Program-made: the position numbers and the translations under genes
Assembly (NCBI GenBank): GCA_018136815.1
Contig: CM030932.1
Location: 5,804,407 to 5,868,406 of the forward strand
DNA from: Isochrysis galbana
Taxonomy: Eukaryota; Haptophyta; Isochrysidales; Isochrysidaceae
Length of the DNA: 64,000 nucleotides
Direction of reading: 5' to 3'
Shown: in pieces, positions 28,901-38,445 of the stretch
Numbering within the stretch: position 1 is the stretch's first letter
Layout: every line of letters starts with the position of its first letter
The notes under the pieces: model-generated
Told to the model about the DNA's origin: nothing
Database searches by the model: none
Seen by the model: only the letters and a program-made list of their open reading frames with translations

Positions 28901-30779
28901 TCGTATCATCACCCCAATGAGATGTTGATGCAAAGACATGAGAAAGTACCTTGAGCTCTCTAATGTCGGCATCAATGCTAAATTCTACGGTTTCGCATGC
29001 GAGTGCGAATGTCTCTGCTTTCGTTGCTTCGCTAGCCGCCCCATTGTTGCGTTCGTCGAGAAAACTCAGTGCAAGGCGGACATCGAACTCCACATCATCA
29101 GACGACACCTCTTCATGCGAACTTCCACATGCGTACTCGGCACTTTGAATGGGAAAAGCTTCGCGAAGAGCTCTCAGAGCCGCGAAGCGCACACTAGCTG
29201 CTCCTGTTCGCGATGACGATTTCGCAAGGTACTCGTGCAAACGGTACTGCGCCACATGCGGTCGTGCCTCAATTCTGAGCGATGAGACCGGACAATTCCA
29301 AGTCAAGACACCGACCATTCGAGAATGCAGTAGGGCTAGAATAACATCACGACCTGCAGATTGGCAATGGGTCACGCCGGCCTCGCTTACCGTCAAGGAC
29401 AAACGGGCATCAAGCAAAGGGGCATCACGATCACACTGGAAAATGGTAGTGATCATGTATAGCTCACCAGTCTCGCGACCCAGCTCACTAGTCTCGCGCC
29501 CCAATGAAACAGCAGCGGAGAAGACGCCCAAAGAAAGCATTTGTTGTTGCGTTGTGGTCTCGTCGCTACATGCGAGGATGTGACAAACTATCCAGCATCG
29601 CAGCCGCCAACCAAGCGAGCCTCTAGGACCAATCTTGGCCTCAACTTCCACAGGAGTATTATGGGATTCATGACCAACATCACGGCTCACTTGGGTGAGA
29701 AGGGCAGCAGCAGCTCCATCCTTGATGAGACTGACCGTCACACGCCGGTGCCCAAGAGATGCTAGACGACGCAATGCACCGCACGAAATCTCACGCAGCA
29801 TGGGACTGCGTGACAGGCCTTCCGCCAGGATGGCGATGCCGCCGGAGGCAAGGAGAGCATCCACACAGCTGTCTCCGGCTGTCGCAAACGCGAGCATTGC
29901 CATCGAAACATGAAACAGCAAGGACTCATCAGAAGGCCAACGTCTTGCAGCCTCTACTGCTGCACTGAGTAAAGCTGATTCGAGCAGAGCTATACGGCAA
30001 GCCTCATTCGTCGATGGATCGATGAGCGACAAGACATCCGCACCTGCAACTTGCAGTGCACAATCTGAATTGTGCTGGCGCATCGCATCACCTATTTGTC
30101 CAATCGCTTTCGCGGCGACGAGTGCAGCCACGCCACCCTCTTGCCGTGCCAACTTTGCACATGTGAGTGCTCCCATTCGCTGCTCATCCGCGTCGGACAA
30201 GCGTCCAGCCATGCGCTGCACGCACACAGCTGCCTGTTCCATGGGAAGTGACTGGTGCGTGACCAAGGAGAGCCACTCCTGATGTAGCGACTGCTCATCC
30301 AAAGAGGTAGGCTGAGCGTGCACTGCCTCGTCATTCATGAACACCCCATCCCACCAATCATCCGTCCCAGCTTCCCGCTGCTCATCCCTACTAAATGAGT
30401 TACCGGCCGCTTTCACCAGAACGACGAGCAGAACTGTGCTGATAATACGGACTTCACCTTGTACGCTGACCTCTTCCTCTTCCACCTCAAAGCTGCACTC
30501 CTTGAGATGCACTGCTCCACGGAGCCTCGCATCGACAAGAGGCTTGGGCCAGAAGACTGGCTGTACTAGCAGCCTGGCGTGCAGAGCAGGGGGCTCTGTC
30601 CCACCGAACGTCTCGACTTCGTTGCGCCAGGCTTCTCTCTCCCCGTCACGCAGCGACACCTTGAGCTGCGCCCTCTTCATGCCTGGTAGCAGTCGCAGGC
30701 GGAGCTCAATACTCTCAGCTGTCTCCAACCAGCTGTATTGCCCAGTTTGCCCGCGCCTCTGGCGCTCCAGCCGAGCCAT
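25956..30779 (-). CDS. CS domain plus armadillo/HEAT repeat protein
   Basis: Single-exon frame of 1607 codons from the first ATG (MARLERQRRG); upstream the frame is open but lacks ATG. Residues 10-120 fit a CS (p23/NudC-like) domain: YSWLETAESIELRLRLLPGM, LKVSLRDGEREAW, then LKECSFEVEEEEVSVQGEV. The remainder is a continuous alpha solenoid of armadillo-type units with typical phrases such as GGVAALVAAKAIGQIGDAM, GGIAILAEGLSRSPMLREIS, CGVIAQLSCSRQEQAALARA, GGVTTLLSVLKEI and a last unit GTEALVGALRGCCAQDEAFL. CS domains bind Hsp90 or other chaperone partners and armadillo solenoids bind proteins, so a scaffold or co-chaperone role is likely (inference). There is no signal peptide or membrane segment. 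An intronless gene this long is notable beside its intron-bearing neighbours. Confidence 0.75.
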   Translation of the reverse strand: MARLERQRRGQTGQYSWLETAESIELRLRLLPGMKRAQLKVSLRDGEREAWRNEVETFGGTEPPALHARLLVQPVFWPKPLVDARLRGAVHLKECSFEVEEEEVSVQGEVRIISTVLLVVLVKAAGNSFSRDEQREAGTDDWWDGVFMNDEAVHAQPTSLDEQSLHQEWLSLVTHQSLPMEQAAVCVQRMAGRLSDADEQRMGALTCAKLARQEGGVAALVAAKAIGQIGDAMRQHNSDCALQVAGADVLSLIDPSTNEACRIALLESALLSAAVEAARRWPSDESLLFHVSMAMLAFATAGDSCVDALLASGGIAILAEGLSRSPMLREISCGALRRLASLGHRRVTVSLIKDGAAAALLTQVSRDVGHESHNTPVEVEAKIGPRGSLGWRLRCWIVCHILACSDETTTQQQMLSLGVFSAAVSLGRETSELGRETGELYMITTIFQCDRDAPLLDARLSLTVSEAGVTHCQSAGRDVILALLHSRMVGVLTWNCPVSSLRIEARPHVAQYRLHEYLAKSSSRTGAASVRFAALRALREAFPIQSAEYACGSSHEEVSSDDVEFDVRLALSFLDERNNGAASEATKAETFALACETVEFSIDADIRELKVLSHVFASTSHWGDDTTATESVAAFKAVRESVELMVSEASKVVSKPGSTSSLFEQEISEALDLLVTMSSSHGPWRHALCRHGAHAKVVSFLRRHHNHGRRCALACGVIAQLSCSRQEQAALARAEAPALLVEIYDEAVMGVDSSSAQTMADISTTLSNMALNGSRESLLLVGAEEALDSAREDTAPLSNMDLVALVERMRKAPHSAACQLLGCRRLCELLSSSPKKNEESMLVTSAARAERARREGMELAEVPVPRPTAKEFLENGVVPIALQVIERHSQVSAVLSMAIDVISQLVLSEPSTLALVHLAGGVTTLLSVLKEISTSSDETEIGSDGAKVLLAVCRALHHLCATQAALLGSNACEGKTFIHVDVAGPMLLHVIAMSCTSTFPAATVSNDVGPATAAFHAKAALSWLSLDQSGWSRILQDLDDAESPSLRRAADVALEVPLGADLNCLPFADVVSLIRNHGTHRRLVQDGVNALCKGFVLGSLTPALVVDLHVIPVLLDVLKQHSPSASCLEAVMSMLSELTANQRMRPIVLRTDVLSCIWPLLANHESGAHVPIAPSIFLHGCRILRDAVHQHVEDRVLRQRGGKLGVDEGEGWLAVAENKRVGLLEAALPVLLKVIGAQEPNELAALSPCLSALRALSSTPDGAQRLLDAGVLRLAVGLSVVSWPKDATHHMLIDVMHLIRGLLCVSGLPNVSEGDDHHKPSAATFEGPALKGLHVEIPALVRWCASWCDVSTSNDAHPNKESDATDSKRAVEADRRGDSDTSVAALPTTTICFLSTLLIWETYTFSPISVSDSVDGCCSKTSVNALQLLLARMKLHRALESAQFAGCTAIAVCADRPEFRETLACCGAIKTLLFAMRSHIRSEDVQASAMRALRLIALGSDACISIMVTSNAVAMLSAVLKRYDNHRTIPSNGCGCLGDIILRSADGKMAFVKDKDGTEALVGALRGCCAQDEAFLRGKDALQALAKSDPALVKRIERANGSKFLIN

Positions 30780-31273
30780 CACGCGCAGTGTATAGCCGCG
30801 GGGACGAGCGGGAGTTCGCGTCGCCGAGCTGGAAGCCGGCCAAGGAGAGGGTGGGAGATGGAAAGGCGAGAGGCGGCCGGCAGCGCGTGAGGCGCGGCTG
30901 CGCAGGGGCCTCTCGCGATTGGAGCCACCACACACCTCGCCTTCGCCCCCTCTCCAAAGGAGTAAAAATTGTGATTCACACCTAGGAAAGGTCAGCGGTG
31001 CGCGTGGATGCGCATTGCCCCCATCAATTTACATGATGTACTATTACTACTACTACAAGTTACGGGCAAAAAATGGTCAGTTCACCCTTTTTAGGATGTG
31101 TGTGCAGTGTTTCGGGCTGGTCGGAGTTCCACGCACCATGCGTTTCGTCTTGTTCGACCTCCAAGGTTGACCCGCGGGGGGGGCCATATTGTGAGAGGGG
31201 GTCCCAGGATCCTACGACGCCATTGTTTTCGTAGGACACGATCCTAATGTAGGACGGAACTTTTTAACCGTTA
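30780..31273. other. Region between the armadillo gene start and the end of the PUS1-like gene
   Basis: GC-rich near 30780-30930 (likely promoter and 5' leader of the armadillo gene), then a stretch with a CTACTACTACTAC-like run at 31040 and a local inverted repeat around GGATCCTACGAC and GTAGGACACGATCCTA at 31207-31250. No gene seen. Confidence 0.4.
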
Positions 31274-33071
31274 TCAAGCGCGGTCTTCACTCAAATCTGC
31301 CTTCTCTTGTTGAATAGCTACGATGGGCCTTGGAGGAGGCGGGCCATGCGTTTTCTCAAGGAAGTTCAAGTAGTACTCATACGGTTGCTTGGACTCTATC
31401 AAGCCCTCGCCGAAAGCATTCCGCAGCTGTCTCAGCATGGCAAAACTGCGGTCTCCCGGCAGTAGCCCGAAATGGACACAAATTTGCACGAATAACCCTC
31501 CCGGCAGCTCATTTTTTCGTTCTTTGTTCTCGCGCTTGTGATAATTGTCATCAATCTCAACCACCATTCCAGCCACAGCTGCTTTAGTTGTGGTCACATC
31601 ATCGGCTGACGATGACTCTTCGGACACGAGCTCCTTTCCTTGCATCGATGCCTGCCTGCCTTCTCTCTGCCTTGTTGTGCTCTCGAAGAGGTTAGCATTG
31701 ATCCGTCGTAGCTTATCGTAGTCCTCTAGTGTGTATTGCCTTGATCCGCAGAATTGCTCATGCATATGATTTGTGAAGCGAACCATGGAATTCTCGGCTT
31801 GCAAGCGTTCGTGAATGTGAGGATACAGCATGTTCTCCTTGAATCGTTCAGCACAGGCGTGGGCTTCCGGGGAGAACTGAAGTTCATATTCGCCTTTAGC
31901 TATGTTGAACCATCGCACCTGAAAGAGGCCACGCAAGGTCATCGTTTCTCTTGGCCCCATCAAGCCCAGAATAGTTGCCAAACAAGTGCGGGCCAGCCTG
32001 GTGTCGGGATCACATTAGCGTGCCAGTTACCTCATCGAGGAGCAAACCGGTGGCCGGCGCTAACGGGGAAATGTTGATTTCCAGCGGCGATCTGAGAGCC
32101 AGTGGTAGAATATCGTGTGGCACGAGCCCATGCGCAATGGCTAATCCGGTTCCAACCATGTGCCGGATTTGGTGAAGCATAAAGGAAACACCACTGATCT
32201 CTAAAACGAGATAATCTTCGCCCTTAACGGTCAGCGTGCGACGAACCCCACATCGCATTACTGAACGGTATGCAACAGATTGTCGTGGCCTCGGATCGAG
32301 TGCGAGAGGCCAAGATTCGCCATCATATTCCCATTGCCCTGCCTGTCTACGGAGTCCTGAACAGAAATTGTGGACTTTCTGGGACCCCTCGAACTCTCTC
32401 ATTACAGCGTCAAAATCAGATACCGTCATTCCATCCAGCATTGATCGGGGTAGTAAATACTCGTAGGTGCGGCTTGAGGCGCACTCTCGCGAGTCAAAGC
32501 TTTTGCGGACAGTAGCTCCGCCAAACAGTCGAACCTCAGGAGGCAAACGCGCATTGATCGCTTCAAGGGCCTCTATAGTAAGCTGCATCCGCTGGCCGAC
32601 GCCGCCATCATCACACTCACCGACGCCAAAAGGCTCGACTTGCGAGTCAAGCGTCTCCATCTTGAACGAGACTGAGGCCCGGGCCGCATGCACACCCTTG
32701 TCGGTGCGGCTGGCAAGCGACCATTTGGTGCGTGTAAGAGGGGAAAAATTGGTGTGTAGGATCGCGCCAGAATGCAGCAGGCCTTGCCTCAGAACATCAG
32801 ATATGGTCGGTTGTCCAGGAGTACCTTCAGCTCGCTGAGATTGCAGTCCGAAGTACCCCGTTCCTTGGTAGCCAAAGAGCAGCGCCATGTGCCTCTTCTT
32901 GGTCTGGCTCGGCTCACCACTCCCTTCGCGAATCCCGCCGAGCACATGACCGCCGCGGCTGTTTGGCTTGCTCGGGGTGAGCCAGCCGCATGCGGAGAGC
33001 GGCGCCCGATAAAGCAGGCCGCCCGTATGCGAGGCGAGCAGGGGCGCACCCGCAGCCCACCCGACGACCAT
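31274..33071 (-). CDS. PUS1: PUS1/TruA-type tRNA pseudouridine synthase; exons 32031-33071 and 31274-31918 (minus)
   Basis: Isomerises uridine to pseudouridine in tRNA. The product is about 561 residues. Exon 1 has the family start KKRHMALLFGYQGTGYFGLQ, the catalytic motif ASRTDKGVHAARAS (Asp), RLPPEVRLFGGATV, SSRTYEYLLP, YLVLEISGVSFMLHQIRHMV and ends ATGLLLDE. The intron (31919-32030) starts GTAACTGG, ends CTTTCAG, phase 0, and the join LLLDE-VRWFNIAKGEYEL restores the family transition that in Pus1 reads LLL then a bulky hydrophobic strand. The C-terminus is extended by about 150 charged residues. The chosen ATG gives an N-terminus of about 60 residues rich in Ala, Arg and Ser (MVVGWAAGAPLLASHTGGLL), possibly an organelle presequence; a later start is conceivable. 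Confidence 0.9.
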
Positions 33072-33244
33072 CTCTCCTCTCGCCTCTCGCGCGGAGCAGC
33101 GCGGAGCAGCGCGTCCCTCGGCTCTCTTCTTTAACCCTAGTACATGCCTCAAACCCCCTAAAAAGGGGGCTGTGTCTAGCCTGAGTTGTTTTGTAGGAGT
33201 GGTTCTATTCCTCCGGAGTACGGTGTGGCAACGTGGTATCGTCA

Positions 33245-33983
33245 CCGACTCGTTTCGCTAGCTAGCCTCCAATGGTTACTCTGATCTACACCGCTCTTCT
33301 CACAGTCACTGGGCCCAATATAGGCTGGGCCAAACATGGTACCCCATAACAGCGAACCCATAAGTTGCAGGTAGGACTTAGATCGCATACGAGACCTGTC
33401 GACGTCTGAGTTAGCTCCCGATAGCTTGTGAAATTCTTCAATTCGCCCAGACATCTCGTTTCATGTCTCTTTTCTTTGCCAGTTTATGCAGGACCCGTCT
33501 CCCCAAAATTATGACGCCGCCCTCAGTGTTGTCAGCTATCTTCATCACACCAAAAACCTTGGGCTCACCTACGAGGGATCAAAAGGGACTCTGGAAGTAT
33601 ATGCCGACTCATCTTGGGGCTCTTTAGCCAAACCCTTTGCCGGCTACACCATCAAGTATGGGGGAGCATCGATTTCATACCAATCCAAGAAACTCAAGCT
33701 AGTCGCCCAATCATCTGCTGAAGCTGAAACCGCTGTATATGCGCTAGCCGCTCGGAACCTTCAATTTACTCTCCATCTGTTTGAATTTCTTGACAACCCC
33801 CAGCAACTTCCAATCCGCATCTTCACTGACAACTCAGCGACTCGTGACTCGATCAAGAACCCCGGAGTAACGGCTCGTACTCGCCACTATGTTCTATGTT
33901 CGCTGGCTGCTATATGCTCGAGAACAATTTCTCCATCACATCTCTGTCCCACACTGGTCATCTGCTTCATTGGTGAGAGCTAA
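33245..33983. pseudogene. Copia-type retrotransposon relic (RT end and RNase H), internally inverted
   Basis: On the plus strand from about 33448 a frame reads PDISFHVSFLCQFMQDPSPQ and continues with an RNase H domain: LEVYADSSWGSLAKPFAGYT, SISYQSKKLKLVAQSSAEAE, IRIFTDNSATRDSIKNPGVT, ARTRHY. After that the frame shifts by one base (FYVRWLLYAREQFLHHISVP continues in another phase). Immediately upstream, 33245-33447 is open on the minus strand instead and reads MRSKSYLQLMGSLLWGTMFG, the segment that in Copia elements normally precedes the R-P-D-I motif. The upstream piece is therefore inverted relative to the rest. No LTR seen. The element is not functional. Confidence 0.8.
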
Positions 33984-33999
33984 GAAGATCCTAGAACTC

Positions 34000-34395
34000 T
34001 CATGTCGCAATGTCCCGCAGAAGGTTTCGGTGAAGTCGACCCTGTGGCAGGTATCGGGGGGCGCAGTCATTTATTTCTTGAAGGACTGCTCGCGGCGCGA
34101 GCTGTAAGGGCCGTTCTGCTTCTCGACGAGAGGTCCCTCCCCCCCCCCGGTGTTTTCCCCCGGTGGGTCGCCCGACGTAGGTCGGTCCGCCCCACTGGGT
34201 TTTCCCCCATTGTAACTTGTGGGGAGTTATAATGGGAGCCGGGGGTTTGCGAGGGGGGAGATTTGTAGGGATGCATATGTGTATGTGTCTGTACCATCAC
34301 TCCAAGGCGTGCGGGCAAGTGCGCTGAGGGGTGTCGCGTGATAGTACCGGGCTAGTGGGAGTAGTGGTACTAACGCTCAGTTGTTTTATTATTAA
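34000..34395 (+). repeat. LINE-like family D, 3' end, copy 2
   Basis: A short coding end reads SGGAVIYFLKDCSRREL followed by a stop (34105). The 3' region follows: a GGTCCCTCCCCCCC stretch, GTCGCCCGACGTAGGTCGG, GGGAGCCGGGGGTTTGCGAG, GTACCGGGCTAGTGGGAGTA with its GTACC/GGTAC stem, ending CTCAGTTGTTTTATTATT. The copy at 52050-52420 has the same protein end (YFFEDCSRREL and stop), so the frame is real. Abuts the Copia relic. Confidence 0.65.
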
Positions 34396-34433
34396 AATGT
34401 GGAGGAGGAGGTCGCCCTGAACGACTCGGACGA

Positions 34434-34835
34434 GAAGTCGCGTTCCGTCAAAAGAGGGCCAGGTGATCGTTTTGTTTTCACAGCGCTAGTACAGGCGCAA
34501 GGACGCGGCGCGCAGAGCGCGCACCATTCGATTGATCGAGTGAGGTATCACCGTTTAGCTTGTTTTCTTTTTCCGGTAGGAATGTCTGAACAATTCCTCC
34601 AATGAGTAGTATTATTACAACGATGAACATGATACCCATGGGTACAATGCCTAATGCTACCACGGCATGTCGCGTCTTTCATTTTGTTTTCAGTGAGACA
34701 AGGACGCGGCGCGTGCGCATAACAACTTCCCCCCCCCCCGGTAACCCTCAATTACGCAGACCGAGTTTTCATCTTCTTCGTCTTTTTCTCACACCCCTCC
34801 TCCTCGATCCTATTGTCAATGTCGTTCTCCTGGCC
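34434..34835 (-). repeat. Repeat T, copy 2 (inverted relative to 22100-22470)
   Basis: See copy 1. On the minus strand the order is DIDNRIEEEGCEKKTKKMKT, stop, C-run, CGCACGCGCCGCGTCCTTGT, then IMFIVVIILLIGGIVQTFLP, ending at CACCTGGCCCTCTTTTGACG (34471-34452). Confidence 0.6.
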
Positions 34836-35110
34836 CCCCGCGCGTGGCGGTCTATTTTCTATTTTGGGAGATTCAGGCGGGCGCTCACGGGAGGGAATCA
34901 GAGTGGTGAATGTGGGGCGCATCACTCTTAGAAACGCGGAGCTTCCGCGACGTCCGATCGCGCGCGATCGGCCGAAGAATGGCCTGGAGATGGTGGCCAT
35001 GCAGAGCCCAGAGCTCTCGCGAGCAGGATGGGGGGTGGGGGGTCACTAGTAGCTCGCACGCTGGTTCTTAAGGGTCGCACACACTCGTACTAACCCATCC
35101 TGGCCCCTCG
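34836..35110 (+). repeat. Repeat Q, copy 1
   Basis: CGGGCGCTCACGGGAGGGAA, GGTGAATGTGGGGCGCATCA, GCGGAGCTTCCGCGACGTCC, CGATCGCGCGCGATCGG, GAGCTCTCGCGAGCAGG and GGGTCGCACACACTCGTACT follow in order. The same series is found inverted at 43350-43620, and the first part again at 45340-45420. Confidence 0.7.
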
Positions 35111-35280
35111 CACCGCAGGTATCGTTCGATTCGATCCGGCCCGACGGCCAGGAGGGGCCAAGGCCATGCCCCAGCCTCACCTGCCCCCTTAGCTGCGCTC
35201 CCAAGCCCCTGCAGGCCTCCTGGGGACCTGAAGCTGAAGAGGGGCCGCAGGCGCGCGCCATGGGCCAGAGCCGCAGGGAA
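35111..35280 (-). repeat. SINE-like body fragment
   Basis: GCCCCAGCCTCACCTGCCCC and GCAGGCCTCCTGGGGACCTG match the body of the subfamily B element (58690-58790) in reverse orientation. Confidence 0.55.
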
Positions 35281-35845
35281 GAGAGATCGTTTTTCGTCTA
35301 TCTCGATGTCTACTTTTATGCACCTTCCTTTTATGATTTCCACTACGGAGTCTACTCTAGGGATCACTCTGGCGCACGCGTCGCGAATCGCAATCGCGAC
35401 TCCGCTTGCCGGGTCCGCTAGCTCTCTAGCTCTCCCGGCGAGGCAATCTAGTGCCAGCCTAGTAGGTTCGCCGTTCTGTGCGAGCGGTGATGCGAGCAAT
35501 CTTCGTATGCGTGCAGCTCTTGTAGGAGAAGTATGTCTACGCCCGCCTTACGCGCTCGGGACAGCATCGCGGCAAGTTTGCCGCCTTTGGTGCCGTTAAT
35601 GTTGTATGTCGCGACTCTGACCGGTCCCTCACCTGGGTATCCGAGGGTGGAGTCAAAGGTGAGCCTGGGGTGCGGCGGCTGGGCCGCATCACGGCCTATT
35701 GCATATATTTTGGCGAGTAGGGCCGCCGCGCACTCTGGATGGAGGAAGAGGCACGTCGGGCCGTTAAGGCAGACTCCCGCGGCATCTTTTTGTGGGGATG
35801 GGGATGGAGATGGCAGCGGATCGTGCGCACTTGTTGTCTATCCAT
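35280..35845 (-). pseudogene. LINE apurinic-like endonuclease (EEP) domain fragment
   Basis: Minus strand. A frame reads GVCLNGPTCLFLHPECAAAL, then VRVATYNINGTKGGKLAAML and AGVDILLLQELHAYEDCSHH. After a frameshift near 35460 it continues GVAIAIRDACARVIPRVDSV and VEIIKGRCIKVDIEIDEKRS. The Y-N-I-N-G, L-L-Q-E and G-V-A-I-A motifs in this order are those of the exonuclease-endonuclease-phosphatase domain at the start of many LINE polyproteins. The catalytic histidine half is missing downstream. No RT part is attached, so it is a 5' fragment of an element, complementary to the 3' relics at 2809 and 45742. Confidence 0.7.
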
Positions 35846-36059
35846 GCTCCGGGAATCTCATGGGAGAGGTTGCAGCGTACCCCGCGCTTGTTGCGCGGGC
35901 AAAGGCCTTGCGTGAAGCGGGCGCATCGCTTGGGAGGGGCCTTGCCGAGCGCCTCGTGGGCCGATTTAGGGCGAGGAGTGGAGCGAAAGGGAGAGTAGTG
36001 GTAGAGGTATCTAGGCGTGGCGACGCGACCGCGGGTGGAAGCGAGTCGATAGTAGCATA

Positions 36060-36185
36060 GCGGGCACCTTCAAGAATGTTTTTTTCTAATGAACGTTGAG
36101 GGGAGGAATTGAGAGAGGGAGGGGCTCGTGTCCCGGTAGGTGCAATGAGTAGTGATGAGTGAACTAAGTATAAACTGAGTTGCAA
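36060..36185 (-). repeat. SINE-like head fragment, diverged
   Basis: The end AACTAAGTATAAACTGAGTTG (36163-36182) is a variant of the SINE-like 5' hairpin (minus strand CTCAGT-TTAT-ACTTAG). TAGCGGGCACCTTCAAGAAT with a following T run (36058-36087) also occurs at about 8297-8325. Confidence 0.5.
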
Positions 36186-36616
36186 CTTGCAACAAGACAA
36201 AGCGCAAGAGACAAGATTAGAGAGTAGGCTCCCTAAAAATCAACTTATAGCTAGCATGTTCAGGGATGGCACGCAGAGGTGGGTGAGGCTTGTGGCGCGG
36301 TGCAACGGTATCCTCACCCCTGCATGTATTGAAAGTCCAATCTTCTGGTAAGAGTACCCTAGCCACCATAGGTGCTGCGGTGGCGCTTACCAACTCTCAA
36401 GTGTCAAATGCTGAGTCACAAACACAAGGCGAGACGACGCGGCATTTTCAGTGCACCATTCATTGAGTGTGGGCTCTTCCAGCACCTGTGCGCCCTTGTC
36501 TTTCCGGATGGTTGTCTCGATGAAGAATACTCCCCTCCGGCCGTCCATGGAGGGGTGTGGGGGAGGATATAAATCTACATTTGTCCGCTTGGCATCATGT
36601 TTCACAAACGGAGAGC
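36186..36616. other. 3' flank of the ankyrin gene, no gene recognised
   Basis: A plus/minus pair of medium frames exists at 36387-36734 but the minus one is the 3' flank read in the wrong phase relative to the spliced ankyrin gene. Confidence 0.35.
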
Positions 36617-37481
36617 TCATTTCTCCGGCTTCTTGATGCCGGGCACCGACTCGAGGTATTCGACAAAAGCGGTGTACCTGTTGAGGACCAATTGGCAGAC
36701 TAAGCTTCTCAAAGTCCCCGATCGACTGCACCAAAGCAGGGACATGCCATCAGAAAGTTATTGAGCAACACTTGCCTATGCTCACCTCTTCAGGAGCCTC
36801 GTCTTCTCCGCTGCGTCTGCAAACTCCTCGCCCAGGTGATTGATATTTTCTTGGATGCGCTTCTGCTTGTACAAAGCAAGTTCAAGAGGAGTGACACGCT
36901 GCCGGCTAATTTTGTTCTTACGGCATCCTGCTTCAATCAGGAGCTTTGCGATCTGTGTATGCCCACCTGCTGCTGCCCAGCTGAGCGCAAGAGGAAGGCG
37001 TATGAATGTGAGCGACGCCTTCGCTCCACAGGACGTCTCACACGCATATTACAAGCCCTACTTTCACAAATTATGATTTTGCAAGCCGAGGGCAGCGGGC
37101 ATGGACTCACTGAAGGGCAGTCATCTTGAATGTGTCACTTACGAGTGAGGTGTCTGCTTTCGCGTCGAGGAGTACCTTGACAACCGGCACCTTTTCGACA
37201 CCCCCACCACTCATGACTGCGAGATGGATACAAGCCTCTCCGTTCTTATCAAATGCGTTCACGTCCGCCCCTGCCTCGATCAGCATCTTTGCGCACTCTG
37301 CCATCTTGTCAGCCTCGGCCTCATCCTCTGCACGCCGGCGCACTAGCATGATGAGCGGTGTCTGGTCTAGGCTGTCCACCTCGGCGACGGAGGCGCTACT
37401 AGCGAGCAGCTCCTTTACCTTGCCGGGCTCGGCCTTGTGCGCCGCCTCGTGCAGTGGCGTCTTGAACTCGATGAGGTCCAT
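36617..37481 (-). CDS. Small ankyrin-repeat protein; exons 37111-37481, 36786-36980, 36617-36725 (minus)
   Basis: Three exons encode 224 residues. Repeats: MDLIEFKTPLHEAAHKAEPG, DSLDQTPLIMLVRRRAE, AKMLIEAGADVNAFDKNG, EACIHLAVMSGGG, VKVLLDAKADTSLVSDTFKM, and across intron 1 TAL-HWAAAGGHTQIAKLLIE. The join restores the ankyrin consensus H-W-A-A-A-G-G-H, which fixes the splice. Intron 1 (36981-37110) starts GTGAGTCC and ends GCGCTCAG, phase 2. Intron 2 (36726-36785) starts GTGAGCAT and ends TTTGGTGCAG, phase 2. The C-terminus is a helical tail (QRVTPLELALYKQKRIQENI) ending VEYLESVPGIKKPEK. Probably a soluble protein-protein adaptor; partner unknown. Confidence 0.85.
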
Positions 37482-37589
37482 TGTGTGGGGACGAGGGCGC
37501 GGCCTGGCGTGGCCCCGATCTGGAGGGGAGGGGAGCGGGCGGAGCTTCTCGAAATTTGTTTTATCAAGGAGGTTTGTGGCACTTTGGGT

Positions 37590-37640
37590 CGGCGTTAGAA
37601 CTTATAGCGTCGTAGGACGGACATCTTGTTAGCTAGCTTT
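37590..37640. repeat. Repeat E fragment
   Basis: TTAGAACTTATAGCGTCGTA followed by GACATCTTGTTAGCTAGC matches part of 8965-9030. Confidence 0.5.
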
Positions 37641-37879
37641 CTATCGCGGTGGTGCCCATGAGGCAACCACCGCGGCTTGGGCGAGGCAGAGCGCCATCAC
37701 CGAACCCATCGCCGACCCTATATCGCAGGATAAGATTCTCACTACATTCCCGCGCACGCACATTCTGTCGCATTCGCGATGTCTCAGAGGCAAACAAAAA
37801 GAAATAACAGTAAAGAAATACAGTAAAAAGTAAAAAAGAACAGAGGAAGAAAGAAGAAGAAGAGTGAAAGAAAGAAGAG

Positions 37880-38330
37880 AAAAAAAACATCTGAAGATTC
37901 TGGGCTACACACCTACTGTCTACTGGGCTATCCATCTCTACTGCCAACGCCCTTATCTTCCCTCCCTCCACCTCTTCCCCTGCCCCCCTTCTTTCCTTTT
38001 TCTTTGGTTTCCGGGGTCCGGCCTCGGTGCACTACCTGAGGCCTGGTTTGGAGTGTGGGGTCCGGGCAGGCCTTTTGGTCTTTAGCTCTGGTAGGTCGTG
38101 TCCTCCTGGCCACGTTTTGGTGATTGGGTCCCGCCTAGATCGCGTTGTCTCTAGTGGCGCCCTCCCTTGTCCCTTGCTCGTTATACGTTATACCAGTGGT
38201 TTACTCGTTTCCGTTGCTTCGCTCCTTGGCCTCTTCGACAGCGTGTGCGATCCCCAGCTTGATGGCTAGCTCCACTAGCTCCTCGCTGGGTTTAAGCCCA
38301 CCCTTGTCGCCTATGTGAAATACGGGTCAA
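37880..38330 (-). repeat. LINE 3' region, copy of 45425-45850
   Basis: Begins AAAAAAAACATCTGAAGATTC then CTGGGCTACACACCTACT, GGTTTCCGGGGTCCGGCC, GCCTGGTTTGGAGTGTGGGG, and CTAGCTCCACTAGCTCCTCG up to about 38330, all in the order seen downstream of the LINE ORF at 45742. The last words encode the ORF's C-terminus on the minus strand (ELVELA-like). 5' truncated. Confidence 0.75.
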
Positions 38331-38445
38331 CTAAGTTTATACTTGGTCGCGATGGAGCGCGCCGGCGCGACTAACTGCTTTGGCGTCTTTGGGCTAGGCG
38401 CTCGAGCGCTCGACCGCACCTCGCCAAGTCCGATCGGAGGCCTCC
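38331..38445 (+). repeat. SINE-like head fragment
   Basis: Starts AACTAAGTTTATACTTGGTC, the head hairpin of subfamily A, immediately after the truncated LINE 3' region, then diverges. Confidence 0.5.

Noticed and set aside
36387-36734. Separate gene of 115 codons on the minus strand
   Set aside because: The last exon of the ankyrin gene uses the same bases in another phase with good splice signals; this frame is only the unspliced alternative.
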